This document shows positions 44,773 through 53,561 of a stretch of DNA of 64,000 bases, piece by piece (the first letter of the stretch is position 1; each line of letters starts with the position of its first letter). The notes below the pieces were generated by a model. It was not told where the DNA came from. It did no database searches and saw only the letters and a list, made by a program, of their open reading frames with translations. The stretch covers positions 357,973-421,972 of the forward strand of contig NZ_JACHJH010000001.1 of assembly GCF_014203555.1 (NCBI RefSeq), in the 5' to 3' direction. Made by a program: the position numbers and the translations under genes. This DNA is from Streptomyces olivoverticillatus (GTDB lineage: Bacteria; Actinomycetota; Actinomycetes; Streptomycetales; Streptomycetaceae).

Positions 44773-45720
44773 ATGAGGGGTGTGACCAGGCACAACCCCT
44801 CCGGCTCGGCCACGCCGGCATCCCTTGGCCCCCAGCTGCCGTCCCCGCTCCGGGAAGTGGCGGACGAGCGGTTCGCGCGGCGCGGCCTGCGGCTGCTGCT
44901 CAAACGGGACGACCTGATACACACCGACCTGCCGGGCAACAAGTGGCGCAAGCTGGAGCCGAACCTGCGCGCCGCGGCGCAGGACGGGCGGCACACGCTG
45001 CTGACGTTCGGGGGCGCCTACTCCAACCACCTGCGGGCCACGGCCGCCGCCGGGCGCCTGCTGGGCTTCGCCACCATCGGCGTCGTCCGCGGCGACGAGC
45101 TCGCGGGCCGGCCGCTGAACTGGTCGCTGGCGCGCTGCGCAGCGGACGGGATGGAGCTGCGCTTCGTCGACCGCGCGACCTACCGCCGCAAGACGGAGCC
45201 GGAGGTACTGGCCTCGCTCGCGCCGCCGGAGGACTGCCTGGTGATCCCCGAAGGCGGCAGCAACGCCGCGGCCGCCCTCGGCTGTGCGGCGCTGGGCCGG
45301 GAACTGCGCGGTGCCGCCGACGTCGTGGGCGTCGCCTGCGGCACCGGCGGCACCCTCGCGGGCCTGGCCGCCGGGCTGGAGCAGGGACAGCGCGCGATCG
45401 GCTTCCCCGTGCTCAAGGGCGGCTTCCTGGGCGCCGAGATCCGCCGCCTGCAGCAGGAGGCCTTCGGCGGGGTGCGCGGCGACTGGCTGCTGGAGGAGCG
45501 CTTCCACTGCGGCGGCTACGCCAGGACCTCCCCCGAGCTCGACGCCTTCGCCGACGACTTCACCGCCCGGCACGGGCTGCCGCTGGAGCGGCTGTACGTG
45601 GCGAAGATGCTGCTGGGCCTGACGACGCTCGCCGAGGAGGGCGCGTTCGCGCCGGGCACGACGGTGGCGGCGGTGGTCACCGGGGCGGCCCCGGCTCAGC
45701 CGGCGGACTCCTCCCGGTAG
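44773..45720 (+). CDS. PLP-dependent D-cysteine desulfhydrase / ACC deaminase family protein
   Basis: A 315-residue fold-type II PLP enzyme. PLP Lys lies in LPGNKWRKLEPNL, and LTFGGAYSNHLRATAAAG and VACGTGGTLAGLAAG bind the cofactor phosphate. Homologues either deaminate 1-aminocyclopropane-1-carboxylate or desulfurate D-cysteine; sequence alone does not separate these, and the family label is the safe one. ATG at 44773 with AAGGG upstream. Its last 25 bases overlap the antiporter gene on the other strand. Confidence 0.88.
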   Translation: MRGVTRHNPSGSATPASLGPQLPSPLREVADERFARRGLRLLLKRDDLIHTDLPGNKWRKLEPNLRAAAQDGRHTLLTFGGAYSNHLRATAAAGRLLGFATIGVVRGDELAGRPLNWSLARCAADGMELRFVDRATYRRKTEPEVLASLAPPEDCLVIPEGGSNAAAALGCAALGRELRGAADVVGVACGTGGTLAGLAAGLEQGQRAIGFPVLKGGFLGAEIRRLQQEAFGGVRGDWLLEERFHCGGYARTSPELDAFADDFTARHGLPLERLYVAKMLLGLTTLAEEGAFAPGTTVAAVVTGAAPAQPADSSR

Positions 45721-47294
45721 GCCGCCGCCTCCTCCAGGTCCAGGCGGCGCAGCAGCGTCCGCAGCATCTCGTCGTCGATGCGGCGGGCGTCCCGCAGCTC
45801 CACGAAGACCGCCCGCTCGGCCCCGATCATCTCCCTCGCCAGGCGGCGGTAGGTGTCGTCCACCGACTCCCCCGTCCGCTCGTCGACGGCGCCCAGCCGC
45901 TCCCAGACCGCGTTGCGGCGACGCTCCATGGCCGCGCTCAGCCGGTCGGCCAGCGGCTGCGGCAGGACGTTGCGCTCGTCGGCGAGGAGCTCCTCCAGGC
46001 GGGCCTCGGCGGCCGCCGAGGCCTCGCTCTGGGCCTGGGCCTCGGCGAGGGTGACGGCGGCGGGGTCGGGCTCGGGCAGCCGCAGCCTGCGGATGAGCGG
46101 CGGCAGGGTGAGGCCCTGGACGACGAGGGTGCCGATCACGGTGGCGAAGGTGAGGAAGAGGATCAGGTTGCGGCCGGGGAAGGGCTGCCCGTGCGCGGCC
46201 ACCGGGATGGAGAAGGCCACGGCCAGGGAGACGACGCCACGCATCCCCGCCCAGCCGACCACGACGGGCGCTTTCCACGTGGTGTCCGGCTCGCGCGCGC
46301 GGATCCGCGCGGACAGGGCGCGCGGCAGGAAGGTGGCCGGGAAGACCCATACGTAGCGGGCGGCGACGACCGCGAGGAAGACGGCCACGGCGTACCAGAG
46401 GGCCCGCCCGGTCCCGTACGCCCCGAGCCCGCGCAGCACCACGGGCAGCTGGAGGCCGATGAGGGCGAAGACGGTGGATTCCAGGATGAAGGCCACCATC
46501 CGCCAGACCGCCGCCTCTTGGAGCCGGGTGGCGAAGTCGACCTGCCAGGAGCGGTGGCCGAGGTGGAGGGCGACGACCACGACGGCCAGCACGCCCGAGG
46601 CCTCGACCTGTTCGGCGGCGGCGTAGGCGACGAACGGGATGAGGAGGGAGAGCGTGTTCTGCAGCAGCGGCTCGCGCAGCCGCTTGCGCAGCCAGTGGAT
46701 CGGCACCATCAGCACCAGGCCGACCCCGATGCCGCCGACGGACGCGACGGTGAACTCCCGGATGCCGTGCGTCCAGGTGGCGCTCGCGCCGAGGGCCGCG
46801 GCGAGGGCGACCTTGTAGGCGGTGATGGCGGTCGCGTCGTTCACCAGGGACTCGCCCTGAAGGATGGTGGTGATCCGCGAAGGCAGCCCGAGGCGGCGGG
46901 CGATGGCGGTGGCGGCCACCGCGTCCGGCGGGGCGACGACCGCGCCGAGCACGAGGGCCGCGGGCGCGGGCAGTCCGGGCACCAGCAGGTGGGCCACGTA
47001 GCCGACGACGAGGGTGGCGAAGAGGACGTAGCCGACGGAGAGCAGCGCCACCGGCCGCACGTTGGCCCGCAGGTCCAGGTAGGAGCTGTCGAGCGCGGCG
47101 GTGTGCAGCAGCGGCGGCAGGAGCAGGGGCAGCACGATGCCGGGGTCGAGCGTGTAGGCGGGCACCCCGGGCACGTAGGAGGCGACGAGCCCGGCCGCGA
47201 CCAGCAGCAGCGGCGCGGGCACGGGTGTGCGGCGGGCGGCACCGGCGATGGCGGCGCTCCCCGCGACCAGCATCAGCAGTGGCATGACGTCCAT
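45696..47294 (-). CDS. Na+/H+ antiporter, CPA1 family
   Basis: A 532-residue membrane antiporter with about 12 helices and a long cytoplasmic helical tail. ALVLGAVVAPPDAVAATAIARRL and LQGESLVNDATAITAYKVAL are the ND-containing ion-binding helices of NhaP/CPA1 proteins; VVGWAGMRGVVSLAVAFSIP is the conserved tenth-helix region. It exchanges Na+ or K+ for H+ across the inner membrane. ATG at 47294 has GGAGG six bases upstream. Divergent from the UBP zinc-finger gene. Confidence 0.92.
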   Translation of the reverse strand: MDVMPLLMLVAGSAAIAGAARRTPVPAPLLLVAAGLVASYVPGVPAYTLDPGIVLPLLLPPLLHTAALDSSYLDLRANVRPVALLSVGYVLFATLVVGYVAHLLVPGLPAPAALVLGAVVAPPDAVAATAIARRLGLPSRITTILQGESLVNDATAITAYKVALAAALGASATWTHGIREFTVASVGGIGVGLVLMVPIHWLRKRLREPLLQNTLSLLIPFVAYAAAEQVEASGVLAVVVVALHLGHRSWQVDFATRLQEAAVWRMVAFILESTVFALIGLQLPVVLRGLGAYGTGRALWYAVAVFLAVVAARYVWVFPATFLPRALSARIRAREPDTTWKAPVVVGWAGMRGVVSLAVAFSIPVAAHGQPFPGRNLILFLTFATVIGTLVVQGLTLPPLIRRLRLPEPDPAAVTLAEAQAQSEASAAAEARLEELLADERNVLPQPLADRLSAAMERRRNAVWERLGAVDERTGESVDDTYRRLAREMIGAERAVFVELRDARRIDDEMLRTLLRRLDLEEAAAYREESAG

Positions 47295-47356
47295 CGGTCC
47301 TCCGCCCGTGCAGACCGGACCGCGCAATCCGGACCGTGCGCTCTAGTCTGGCAATC

Positions 47357-47617
47357 ATGATCGAGTGTTCGCACCTTGCCGAGCTGCCGCGCCCCGAGCC
47401 CGCGGCGCTGAGCGTCACCTGTCCCGACTGCGAGGCCGCGGGCAGCCACCCGGTGCAGCTGCGGCTGTGCCTGGTGTGCGGACACGTGGGCTGCTGCGAC
47501 TCCTCGCCGTATCAGCACGCCACCGCACACTTCGAGGAGACCGGGCATGCGGTGATGCGCGCTTACGAGCCGGGCCAGACGTGGCGCTGGTGCTACGTGG
47601 ACAAGCACATCGTCTGA
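47357..47617 (+). CDS. UBP-type zinc-finger protein
   Basis: An 86-residue protein that is essentially one ZnF-UBP domain: CSHL, TCPDCEAAGSHPVQLRLC, LVCGHVGCCDSS, HATAHFEETGHAVM and RWCYVDKHI provide the Cys/His ligands for up to three zincs. In eukaryotes the fold binds the ubiquitin C-terminus; the bacterial role is unknown. ATG at 47357 is used; an in-frame GTG at 47336 has no ribosome-binding site. Thirty-nine bases before the acetyltransferase gene. Confidence 0.88.
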   Translation: MIECSHLAELPRPEPAALSVTCPDCEAAGSHPVQLRLCLVCGHVGCCDSSPYQHATAHFEETGHAVMRAYEPGQTWRWCYVDKHIV

Positions 47618-47655
47618 GCCCTGGCGTTGTCGGCGGCGCCCGCTAGCATGCACGC

Positions 47656-48201
47656 ATGATCCGATCCGCGACACCGGCCGACGTGCCCGTCATCCATGCG
47701 ATGGTCCGCGAACTGGCGGAGTACGAACGGGAGCTGGAGCAGGCCGAGGCCACCGAGGAGCAGTTGCACGAGGCGCTCTTCGGAGAGGATCCCGCGGTCT
47801 ACGCGCTGATAGCGGAGAGTGACGATCCGGGAGAAGCGGGTCCGGGCGCGGGCGGCGAAGTCGTCGGCTTCGCGCTCTGGTTCCGCAACTTCTCCACCTG
47901 GACGGGCACACAGGGTGTCTACCTGGAGGATCTCTACGTACGGCCGCACGCCCGCGGCGCCGGCCACGGCAAAGCGCTCCTCGCGGCCCTCGCCCGGATC
48001 TGCGTCGACCGCGGCTACCGGCGTTTCGAGTGGTCAGTGCTGGACTGGAACGAGCCGTCGATCGCGTTCTACGCATCCATAGGCGCCCAACCCATGGACG
48101 GGTGGACGGTGCAGAGGCTTCAGGGTGAGCCGCTCCAGACCCTTGCGGCGCTCGCGCACAGTGACGAAAATCCCAACAAGGCGATTGCTCTTTCGATTTG
48201 A
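47656..48201 (+). CDS. GNAT-family N-acetyltransferase, diamine-acetyltransferase-like
   Basis: A 181-residue acetyl-CoA-dependent acetyltransferase. The core GVYLEDLYVRPHARGAGHGKALLAALARIC is the acetyl-CoA motif A, and RFEWSVLDWNEPSIAFYASIGAQPMDGW is characteristic of the spermidine/spermine or thialysine acetyltransferase subgroup. The substrate is probably a small amine. ATG at 47656. It follows the UBP gene on the same strand and may be co-transcribed. Confidence 0.9.
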   Translation: MIRSATPADVPVIHAMVRELAEYERELEQAEATEEQLHEALFGEDPAVYALIAESDDPGEAGPGAGGEVVGFALWFRNFSTWTGTQGVYLEDLYVRPHARGAGHGKALLAALARICVDRGYRRFEWSVLDWNEPSIAFYASIGAQPMDGWTVQRLQGEPLQTLAALAHSDENPNKAIALSI

Positions 48202-48228
48202 AGACGCAAGCCTCTAGCCACTGTGCGT

Positions 48229-48249
48229 ACTCATGGGTTTACCATGAGT
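48229..48249. promoter_or_regulatory. Perfect inverted repeat upstream of the anti-sigma gene
   Basis: ACTCATGG-GTTTA-CCATGAGT is an exact 8+8 inverted repeat with a 5-base spacer, 151 bases before the anti-sigma start and 28 bases after the acetyltransferase stop. It could be an operator or a short hairpin; no known regulator box matches with certainty. Confidence 0.5.
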
Positions 48250-48399
48250 GACAGTCGTGGGCCTGCGGCGCTCAGCCGCGGATCGCGATAGCGTCTCAGC
48301 CGGACCATGTGCCGCACCGGGCCGCTCCGCCCTCCCCGCGAGGGCGGCGGGCCGGCGCTCCCAACAGCTCAAGAAGCTTGTGCCACCTTGGAGGTGAGG

Positions 48400-48816
48400 G
48401 TGTCCCCAATCGCAGGCGAGCCTGGGACGACCCAGGACTTCGTGGAAGTCCGGCTGCCCGCTGCGGGTGCCTACCTGTCGGTGCTGCGGACGGCGACAGC
48501 CGGCCTCGCGGCCCGCTTGGACTTCACCCTCGACGAGATCGAGGACTTGCGCATCGCCGTCGACGAGGCCTGCGCGATCCTGCTGCAACAGGCCGTTCCC
48601 GGCTCCGTTCTCAGCTGCGTCTTCCGCCTGGTCGGCGACGCACTGCGGGTGACCGTCTCGGCACCCACCACGGACGGCCGCGCACCCGAGCGCGACACCT
48701 TCGCCTGGACGGTGCTCTCCGCCCTGGCCGGTGAGGTCGACTCCACCGTCGCGGACGACCGTACGGTCAGCATCAGCCTGCACAAGAAGCGCGGCGCCAG
48801 CCCCGGACAGCCGTGA
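48400..48816 (+). CDS. Anti-sigma factor, RsbW-like ATPase (UshX/PrsH type)
   Basis: A 138-residue GHKL-type serine kinase anti-sigma factor. FVEVRLPAAGAYLSVLR, RLDFTLDEIEDLRIAVDEACAILL (N box with Glu and Asp) and the C-terminal ERDTFAWTVLSALAGEV and DRTVSISL are the hallmarks of the antagonist of SigH in Streptomyces. It binds the sigma factor encoded immediately downstream and keeps it inactive until stress. GTG at 48400 follows GGAGGTGAGG. The pair forms an operon, 16 bases apart. Confidence 0.9.
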   Translation: MSPIAGEPGTTQDFVEVRLPAAGAYLSVLRTATAGLAARLDFTLDEIEDLRIAVDEACAILLQQAVPGSVLSCVFRLVGDALRVTVSAPTTDGRAPERDTFAWTVLSALAGEVDSTVADDRTVSISLHKKRGASPGQP

Positions 48817-48832
48817 CGGAAGAGGGGGCTCC

Positions 48833-49771
48833 GTGAGTACTGCGTCATCGCGGGGAGTGCGCACCCCGGCCATCCCGCAGCAGCCTGCCCGGCCGCATCC
48901 GGCGGGCGGTGTGCCGGGCCAGGCAGGTCCCGAGCCGGGCGAGGCGAGCGACCCACCAGAGCGGGCGGACCACATGGATCATGTCCAGCACCAGTCGTGG
49001 CATCAGCATCCCGATCCCCACGACCGCAGCGGTGCCCGGCTGCTCTTCGTCGAGCTGCGGAGCCTGCCGGACGGCTCGCCGGAGCGGGCCGAGCTGCGCA
49101 ATCACCTGGTGCGGATGCACCTGCCGCTGGTGGAGCACCTGGCGCGGCGGTTCCGCAACCGCGGCGAGCCGCTCGACGACCTGACCCAGGTGGCCACCAT
49201 CGGCCTGATCAAGTCGGTGGACCGGTTCGACCCGGACCGCGGCGTGGAGTTCTCCACCTACGCCACGCCCACGGTCGTCGGCGAGATCAAACGGCACTTC
49301 CGCGACAAGGGCTGGGCCGTGCGCGTGCCGCGCAGGCTCCAGGAGCTGCGGCTGGCACTGACCACCGCCACCGCCGAGCTCTCCCAGCGGCACGGCCGCG
49401 CCCCCACGGTGCACGAGCTGGCCGAACACCTGGGGATCTCGGAGGAGGAGGTGCTGGAGGGCCTGGAGTCCGCCAACGCCTACAGCACGCTCTCGCTGGA
49501 CGTCCCCGACACCGACGACGAGTCGCCGGCCGTCGCGGACACCCTGGGCGCGGAGGACGAGGCGCTGGAGGGCGTCGAGTACCGCGAGTCGCTCAAGCCG
49601 CTGCTGGAGGACCTCCCGCCGCGCGAGAAGAAGATCCTTCTGCTGCGGTTCTTCGGCAACATGACCCAGTCGCAGATCGCCCAGGAGGTGGGGATCTCCC
49701 AGATGCACGTCTCCCGGCTGCTGGCCCGCACCCTCGCCCAGCTCCGGGACCGGCTGCTCATCGAGGAGTGA
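48833..49771 (+). CDS. sigH: SigB/SigF/SigG-family stress sigma factor (SigH-like)
   Basis: A 312-residue sigma factor of the SigB/F/G group. Region 2 has DLTQVATIGLIKSVDRFDPDRGVEFSTYATPTVVGEIKRHFRDKGW, region 3 VRVPRRLQELRLAL and HELAEHLGISEEEVLEGL, region 4.2 MTQSQIAQEVGISQMHVSRLLARTLAQL. A long Pro/His-rich N-terminus (about 1-70) precedes it. GTG at 48833 has GGAAGAGGGGG upstream; ATG at 48974 (MDHVQHQ) could give a shorter form, as multiple forms are known for SigH. It would direct osmotic/heat stress and developmental genes under control of the upstream anti-sigma. Confidence 0.92.
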   Translation: MSTASSRGVRTPAIPQQPARPHPAGGVPGQAGPEPGEASDPPERADHMDHVQHQSWHQHPDPHDRSGARLLFVELRSLPDGSPERAELRNHLVRMHLPLVEHLARRFRNRGEPLDDLTQVATIGLIKSVDRFDPDRGVEFSTYATPTVVGEIKRHFRDKGWAVRVPRRLQELRLALTTATAELSQRHGRAPTVHELAEHLGISEEEVLEGLESANAYSTLSLDVPDTDDESPAVADTLGAEDEALEGVEYRESLKPLLEDLPPREKKILLLRFFGNMTQSQIAQEVGISQMHVSRLLARTLAQLRDRLLIEE

Positions 49772-49800
49772 TCGAGGAGTAGGAGCCCGGGCGGCGGCGG

Positions 49801-50262
49801 TCAGCCCTCGCGCGGGCCGATGCCGAGCGCCTGGGTGGCCGTCGGGTTCACCAGCAGCGCCAGCGCGGCCACGGCGACCAGCCCGAGGGCCACGCCCGCG
49901 GCGATCAGCGCGCCGCCGGCGCTCGCGAGCGTCCAGGCGACCGGCAGCGCCATGATCTGGGTGGCCAGCGCGGGCCCGCGGCTCCAGCGGCGCAGCAGCC
50001 ACAAGCCGCGCGCCGCCAGCAGCGGCAGCGCCGCCAGGGCGATCACGGTCAGCCCGCCCGTCACGGCCTGCCGGGCGCTGTCCGGCGTGCCCGTCACCCC
50101 CATGACCAGCAGATAGATCCCCCCGGCGAGGATGGCCACGCCTTCCAGCGCGGCGAGCGCCGCGGCTGCCGTCAGCCGCGCCGGGCGCGGGGCGGCAGGC
50201 TCGGGGGTGCGGGGGGTGCCGCCCTTGCGGGCGTTCTTCGGGGCGGACTGCTTGCTGCTCAC
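49801..50262 (-). CDS. Hypothetical four-helix membrane protein
   Basis: A 153-residue protein. After a short basic start (SSKQSAPKNARKGG) there are about four hydrophobic helices (ALAALEGVAILAGGIYLLVM, GGLTVIALAALPLLAARGLW, ATQIMALPVAWTLASAGGAL, GVALGLVAVAALALLV) and a C-terminal GIGPREG. It is a common streptomycete integral membrane protein without known function. GTG at 50262. Convergent with the sigma gene and divergent from the lipid kinase. Confidence 0.75.
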   Translation of the reverse strand: MSSKQSAPKNARKGGTPRTPEPAAPRPARLTAAAALAALEGVAILAGGIYLLVMGVTGTPDSARQAVTGGLTVIALAALPLLAARGLWLLRRWSRGPALATQIMALPVAWTLASAGGALIAAGVALGLVAVAALALLVNPTATQALGIGPREG

Positions 50263-50343
50263 CCCAGCAGGGTAGCCGCATGACGTCTTCGGAAGCCGGG
50301 GCCTGGAGTCGGTGTGTACCGACAGGTAGGTAGGCTGGCGCGC

Positions 50344-51312
50344 ATGCGTGCGCTTCTCGTGGTCAATCCTTCGGCCACCACCACCAGTGCCCGTACCCGC
50401 GATGTCCTGGCGCACGCCCTGGCCAGCGACCTGAAGCTGGACGTCGCCACCACCGAGTACCGGGGGCACGCACGCGACCTGGCCCGCAGAGCGGCGGAGG
50501 GCGGGAACACTGAGCTGGTCGTCGCGCTCGGCGGGGACGGCACGGTCAATGAGGTGGTCAACGGACTGCTGCACGGCGGCCCGGATCCGGAGGGCCTGCC
50601 CCGGCTGGCCGTGGTGCCCGGCGGCTCCACCAATGTCTTCGCCCGCGCCCTGGGCCTGCCCAACGACGTCGTCGAGGCGACCGGCGCCCTGCTGGACGCG
50701 CTGCGCGAGGGCCGCGAGCGCACGGTGGGCCTGGGCCTCGCGGCCGGCACGCCGGGCACGGAGGACGAGGGGGTGCCCCCGCGCTGGTTCACCTTCTGCG
50801 CCGGCTTCGGGTTCGACGCGGGGGTCGTCGGCCGAGTGGAGCAACAGCGCCAGCGGGGCAAGCGTTCGACACACTCCCTGTACGTGCGACAGGTGATGCG
50901 TCAGTTCTTCGGCGAACCGAACCGCCGGCACGGCACGCTCACCCTCGAACGGCCTGGCGAGGAGCCACTCGAAAATCTCGTCATGTCGATAATCTGCAAC
51001 ACCGCGCCCTGGACCTATCTGGGCAACCGGCCGGTCTACGCGCTGCCGCGGGCATCCTTCGACACCGCCCTTGACGTGCTCGGATTCACCAAGCTGTCGA
51101 CGCTGACGGCCACCCGCTACGGCACCCAGCTGCTGACCTCGACGCCGGAGCGCGGACCCGAGGGCAAACACACTGTGTCACTGCATGACCAGACCTCTTT
51201 CACCTTGCATTCGCAGGCTCCCCTGCCGTTCCAGATGGACGGCGACCACCTTGGGCTCCGTACGAGCGTGACGTTCACAGGCGTTCGCCGTGCACTGCGT
51301 GTGATTGTGTGA
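50344..51312 (+). CDS. Diacylglycerol kinase family lipid kinase
   Basis: A 322-residue YegS/DagK-type lipid kinase. The nucleotide-binding motif VVALGGDGTVNEVVNGLLHGG is exact and AVVPGGSTNVFARALGLPND follows, with CAGFGFDAGVVGRVE later. It phosphorylates a lipid such as diacylglycerol or sphingoid-like alcohols at the inner membrane. ATG at 50344 is chosen as the family N-terminus (RALLVVNP); no strong ribosome-binding site is visible. It precedes the wblE leader. Confidence 0.9.
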   Translation: MRALLVVNPSATTTSARTRDVLAHALASDLKLDVATTEYRGHARDLARRAAEGGNTELVVALGGDGTVNEVVNGLLHGGPDPEGLPRLAVVPGGSTNVFARALGLPNDVVEATGALLDALREGRERTVGLGLAAGTPGTEDEGVPPRWFTFCAGFGFDAGVVGRVEQQRQRGKRSTHSLYVRQVMRQFFGEPNRRHGTLTLERPGEEPLENLVMSIICNTAPWTYLGNRPVYALPRASFDTALDVLGFTKLSTLTATRYGTQLLTSTPERGPEGKHTVSLHDQTSFTLHSQAPLPFQMDGDHLGLRTSVTFTGVRRALRVIV

Positions 51313-51634
51313 GTGCTAGGGCCTAAAGTCCTTTCACTCGAACGTTTAGACTGGGTTCCACCCACTGGAATGACGGCTGTGACCTAGCCGACACCGAGGA
51401 ATCAAAAAAACTTTCCAGAAGGGGTTGTATCCGCCGCCGAGGTTTGCGAGTCTCTTCATGGCGATCGGGACAGCCCGCCATCACGGCTTCCCCGAAGAGC
51501 CCGAACCCCCTCCTTTACTTCCTGGACCGCACCAGTCTGCGCGACTGGGCTTCGGCCCTTCCCTTGCGGGGGGATTCGTGAAAGCGTTCACATTCACAAG
51601 CCACGTAGCCGTAACACGAGGAGATGGAGCAGCC
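51313..51634 (+). other. Long leader region upstream of wblE
   Basis: About 320 bases without a gene. It holds an A-rich stretch (51403-51410) after GGAAT at 51398-51402 and a GTTG at 51424, which loosely recalls a SigR promoter but with a 21-base spacer. GTGAA-AGCG-TTCAC is an inverted repeat at 51578-51591 close to the gene. The wblE ribosome-binding site ACACGAGGAGATGGAG lies at 51615-51630. The length suggests an extended 5' leader. Confidence 0.45.
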
Positions 51635-51892
51635 ATGGACTGGCGTCACAACGCCGTTTGCCGCGAGGAAGACCCCGAGCTCTTCTTCCCCATCGGCAAC
51701 ACCGGTCCTGCGCTGCTGCAGATCGAGGAAGCCAAGGCCGTCTGCCGCCGCTGCCCCGTGATGGAGCAGTGCCTGCAGTGGGCACTCGAGTCCGGCCAGG
51801 ACTCCGGCGTCTGGGGTGGCCTCAGCGAGGACGAGCGCCGCGCGATGAAGCGCCGCGCCGCTCGCAACCGGGCGCGCAACGCGACCGCCTGA
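51635..51892 (+). CDS. wblE: WhiB-family iron-sulfur transcription factor WblE
   Basis: An 85-residue WhiB-like protein. The four cluster ligands are Cys9, Cys37, Cys40 and Cys46 (C-x27-C-x2-C-x5-C), holding a [4Fe-4S] cluster; the GVWGG turn is at 58-62 and the basic DNA-binding tail is RRAMKRRAARNRARN. It binds the principal sigma factor and DNA; WblE orthologues are linked to redox and antibiotic stress. ATG at 51635 with GAGGAGATGGAG upstream. It is single-gene, with a long leader and a following terminator. Confidence 0.96.
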   Translation: MDWRHNAVCREEDPELFFPIGNTGPALLQIEEAKAVCRRCPVMEQCLQWALESGQDSGVWGGLSEDERRAMKRRAARNRARNATA

Positions 51893-51955
51893 CGAAGCCC
51901 CTCGGCCCCCGAGCCGCAGCGCGCAGTATCCCCGTGCTTTAGCACAGCGAAGCTT

Positions 51956-51990
51956 TGAGCCCCGGACCTCACGAAGAGGTCCGGGGCTCA
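51956..51990. terminator. Bidirectional terminator between wblE and the kinase gene
   Basis: Perfect 14-bp stem (51956-51969 with 51977-51990) with loop CACGAAG, between the convergent ends of wblE and the PdtaS-type kinase gene. Confidence 0.9.
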
Positions 51991-52013
51991 GTGCTTTCCG
52001 CCGTCGGCGTGCG

Positions 52014-53483
52014 TCAGGACTTCCCGGCGCGCACCGGAATGTCGAGGACGACGCGCGTTCCCTGCCCGGAAGCGGGCACCATGTCGAAGCTTCCGCCCAA
52101 CTCCCCCTCGACCAGGGTGCGTACGATCTGCAGCCCGAGGTTGCCCGCGCGCTGCGGGTCGAAGCCCTCCGGCAGGCCGCGGCCGTCGTCCTGCACCGAG
52201 ATCAGCAGCCGGGCCTCGGTCCGGGTGTCGCCGCGCACGGCGGTGACCTCGACCGTGCCCTGATCCCCCGGGCCGAAGCCGTGTTCGAGGGCGTTCTGGA
52301 GCAGCTCCGTCAGCACCATCGCCAGCGGGGTGGCGACCTCGGCGTCCAGGATGCCGAAGCGGCCCGTGCGCCGGGCGGCGACCCGGCCCGGGGAGATCTC
52401 CGCGACCATGGCGAGGACCCGGTCGGCGATCTCGTCGAATTCCACCCGCTCGTCGAGGTTCTGCGACAGCGTCTCGTGCACGATCGCAATGGACCCGACC
52501 CGCCGCACCGCCTCCTCCAGCGCCTCCCGGCCCTCGGGCGAGCCGATCCGGCGGGCCTGCAGCCGCAGCAGGGCGGCCACGGTCTGGAGATTGTTCTTCA
52601 CCCGGTGGTGGATCTCCCGGATGGTCGCATCCTTGGTGATCAACTCGCGCTCGCGACGTCTCAGTTCGGTTACATCGCGCAGCAGTACGAGCGAACCGAT
52701 GTGGCTGCCCTTGGGTTTGAGCGGGATCGCCCTCAGATGAATGACCCCGTCGTTGGCCTCGACCTCGAACTCTCGCGGCGCCCAGCCGCTGGCCAGCTTG
52801 GCGAGCCCCTCGTCGACGGGTGCGCGCGAGGGCGCCAACTGAGCGGTGGTCTCGCCCAGATGATGCCCCACGAGATCGGCGGCGAGGCCGAGCCGGTGAT
52901 AGGCGGAGAGGGCGTTGGGGCTCGCGTACTGGACGATGCCGTCGGCGTCGAGCCTGATCAGGCCGTCGCCCGCGCGCGGCGAGGCGTCCATGTCGACCTG
53001 CTGCCCGGGGAAGGGGAAGGCCCCGCTGGCGATCATCTGGGCCAGGTCGGAGGCGCTCTGCAGGTAGGTGAGCTCCAGCCGGCTGGGGGTCCGCACGGTG
53101 AGCAGGTTGGTGTTGCGGGCGATGACGCCCAGCACCCGGCCGTCCCGGCGCACCGGGATCGACTCCACCCGCACCGGCACCTCCTCGCGCCACTCCGGAT
53201 CGCCCTCGCGCACGATCCGGCCCTCGTCGAGGGCGGCGTCGAGCATGGGGCGGCGGCCGCGCGGCACGAGGTGGCCGACCATGTCGTTCTGGTAGGAGGT
53301 CGGGCCGGTGTTGGGCCGCATCTGCGCGACCGAGACATAGCGGGTGCCGTCGAGGGTGGGCACCCACAGCACGAGGTCGGCGAAGGAGAGGTCGGAGAGC
53401 AACTGCCACTCCGAGACCAGCAGGTGCAGCCACTCGAGATCGGAGTCGTCGAGGGCGGTGTGCTGACGTACGAGGTCGTTCAT
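52014..53483 (-). CDS. PdtaS-type HisKA_2 sensor histidine kinase
   Basis: A 489-residue cytoplasmic kinase. An N-terminal GAF-like domain (about 10-155) is followed by a PAS domain (about 170-285, GLIRLDADGIVQYASPNAL), a HisKA_2 dimerisation region with phosphoacceptor His in REIHHRVKNNLQTVAALLRLQ, and a HATPase domain with LTELLQNALEHGF, VQDDGRGLPEG and NLGLQIVRTLVEGELGG. No membrane segment is seen. The partner is expected to be an ANTAR-type RNA-binding regulator elsewhere. ATG at 53483 has no clear ribosome-binding site. A strong DasR-like site lies 79 bases upstream. Confidence 0.93.
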   Translation of the reverse strand: MNDLVRQHTALDDSDLEWLHLLVSEWQLLSDLSFADLVLWVPTLDGTRYVSVAQMRPNTGPTSYQNDMVGHLVPRGRRPMLDAALDEGRIVREGDPEWREEVPVRVESIPVRRDGRVLGVIARNTNLLTVRTPSRLELTYLQSASDLAQMIASGAFPFPGQQVDMDASPRAGDGLIRLDADGIVQYASPNALSAYHRLGLAADLVGHHLGETTAQLAPSRAPVDEGLAKLASGWAPREFEVEANDGVIHLRAIPLKPKGSHIGSLVLLRDVTELRRRERELITKDATIREIHHRVKNNLQTVAALLRLQARRIGSPEGREALEEAVRRVGSIAIVHETLSQNLDERVEFDEIADRVLAMVAEISPGRVAARRTGRFGILDAEVATPLAMVLTELLQNALEHGFGPGDQGTVEVTAVRGDTRTEARLLISVQDDGRGLPEGFDPQRAGNLGLQIVRTLVEGELGGSFDMVPASGQGTRVVLDIPVRAGKS

Positions 53484-53561
53484 GGAGGGCACGGTGGTGA
53501 GCCTACTCGCGCCCGCGCCGGCGACGGGTCCGCGCCCTCGGGGCGAAGGCATGGACAGCGA

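Noticed and set aside
42646..47418. 1590-codon open frame on the minus strand across several genes
   Set aside because: It runs across the KAS III gene, the MITE, glsA, the PLP enzyme and the antiporter in other frames; each of those has intact family motifs.
51398..51426. SigR-type promoter of wblE
   Set aside because: GGAAT and GTT are present but the spacer is 21 bases rather than about 18, so I recorded only a leader region.
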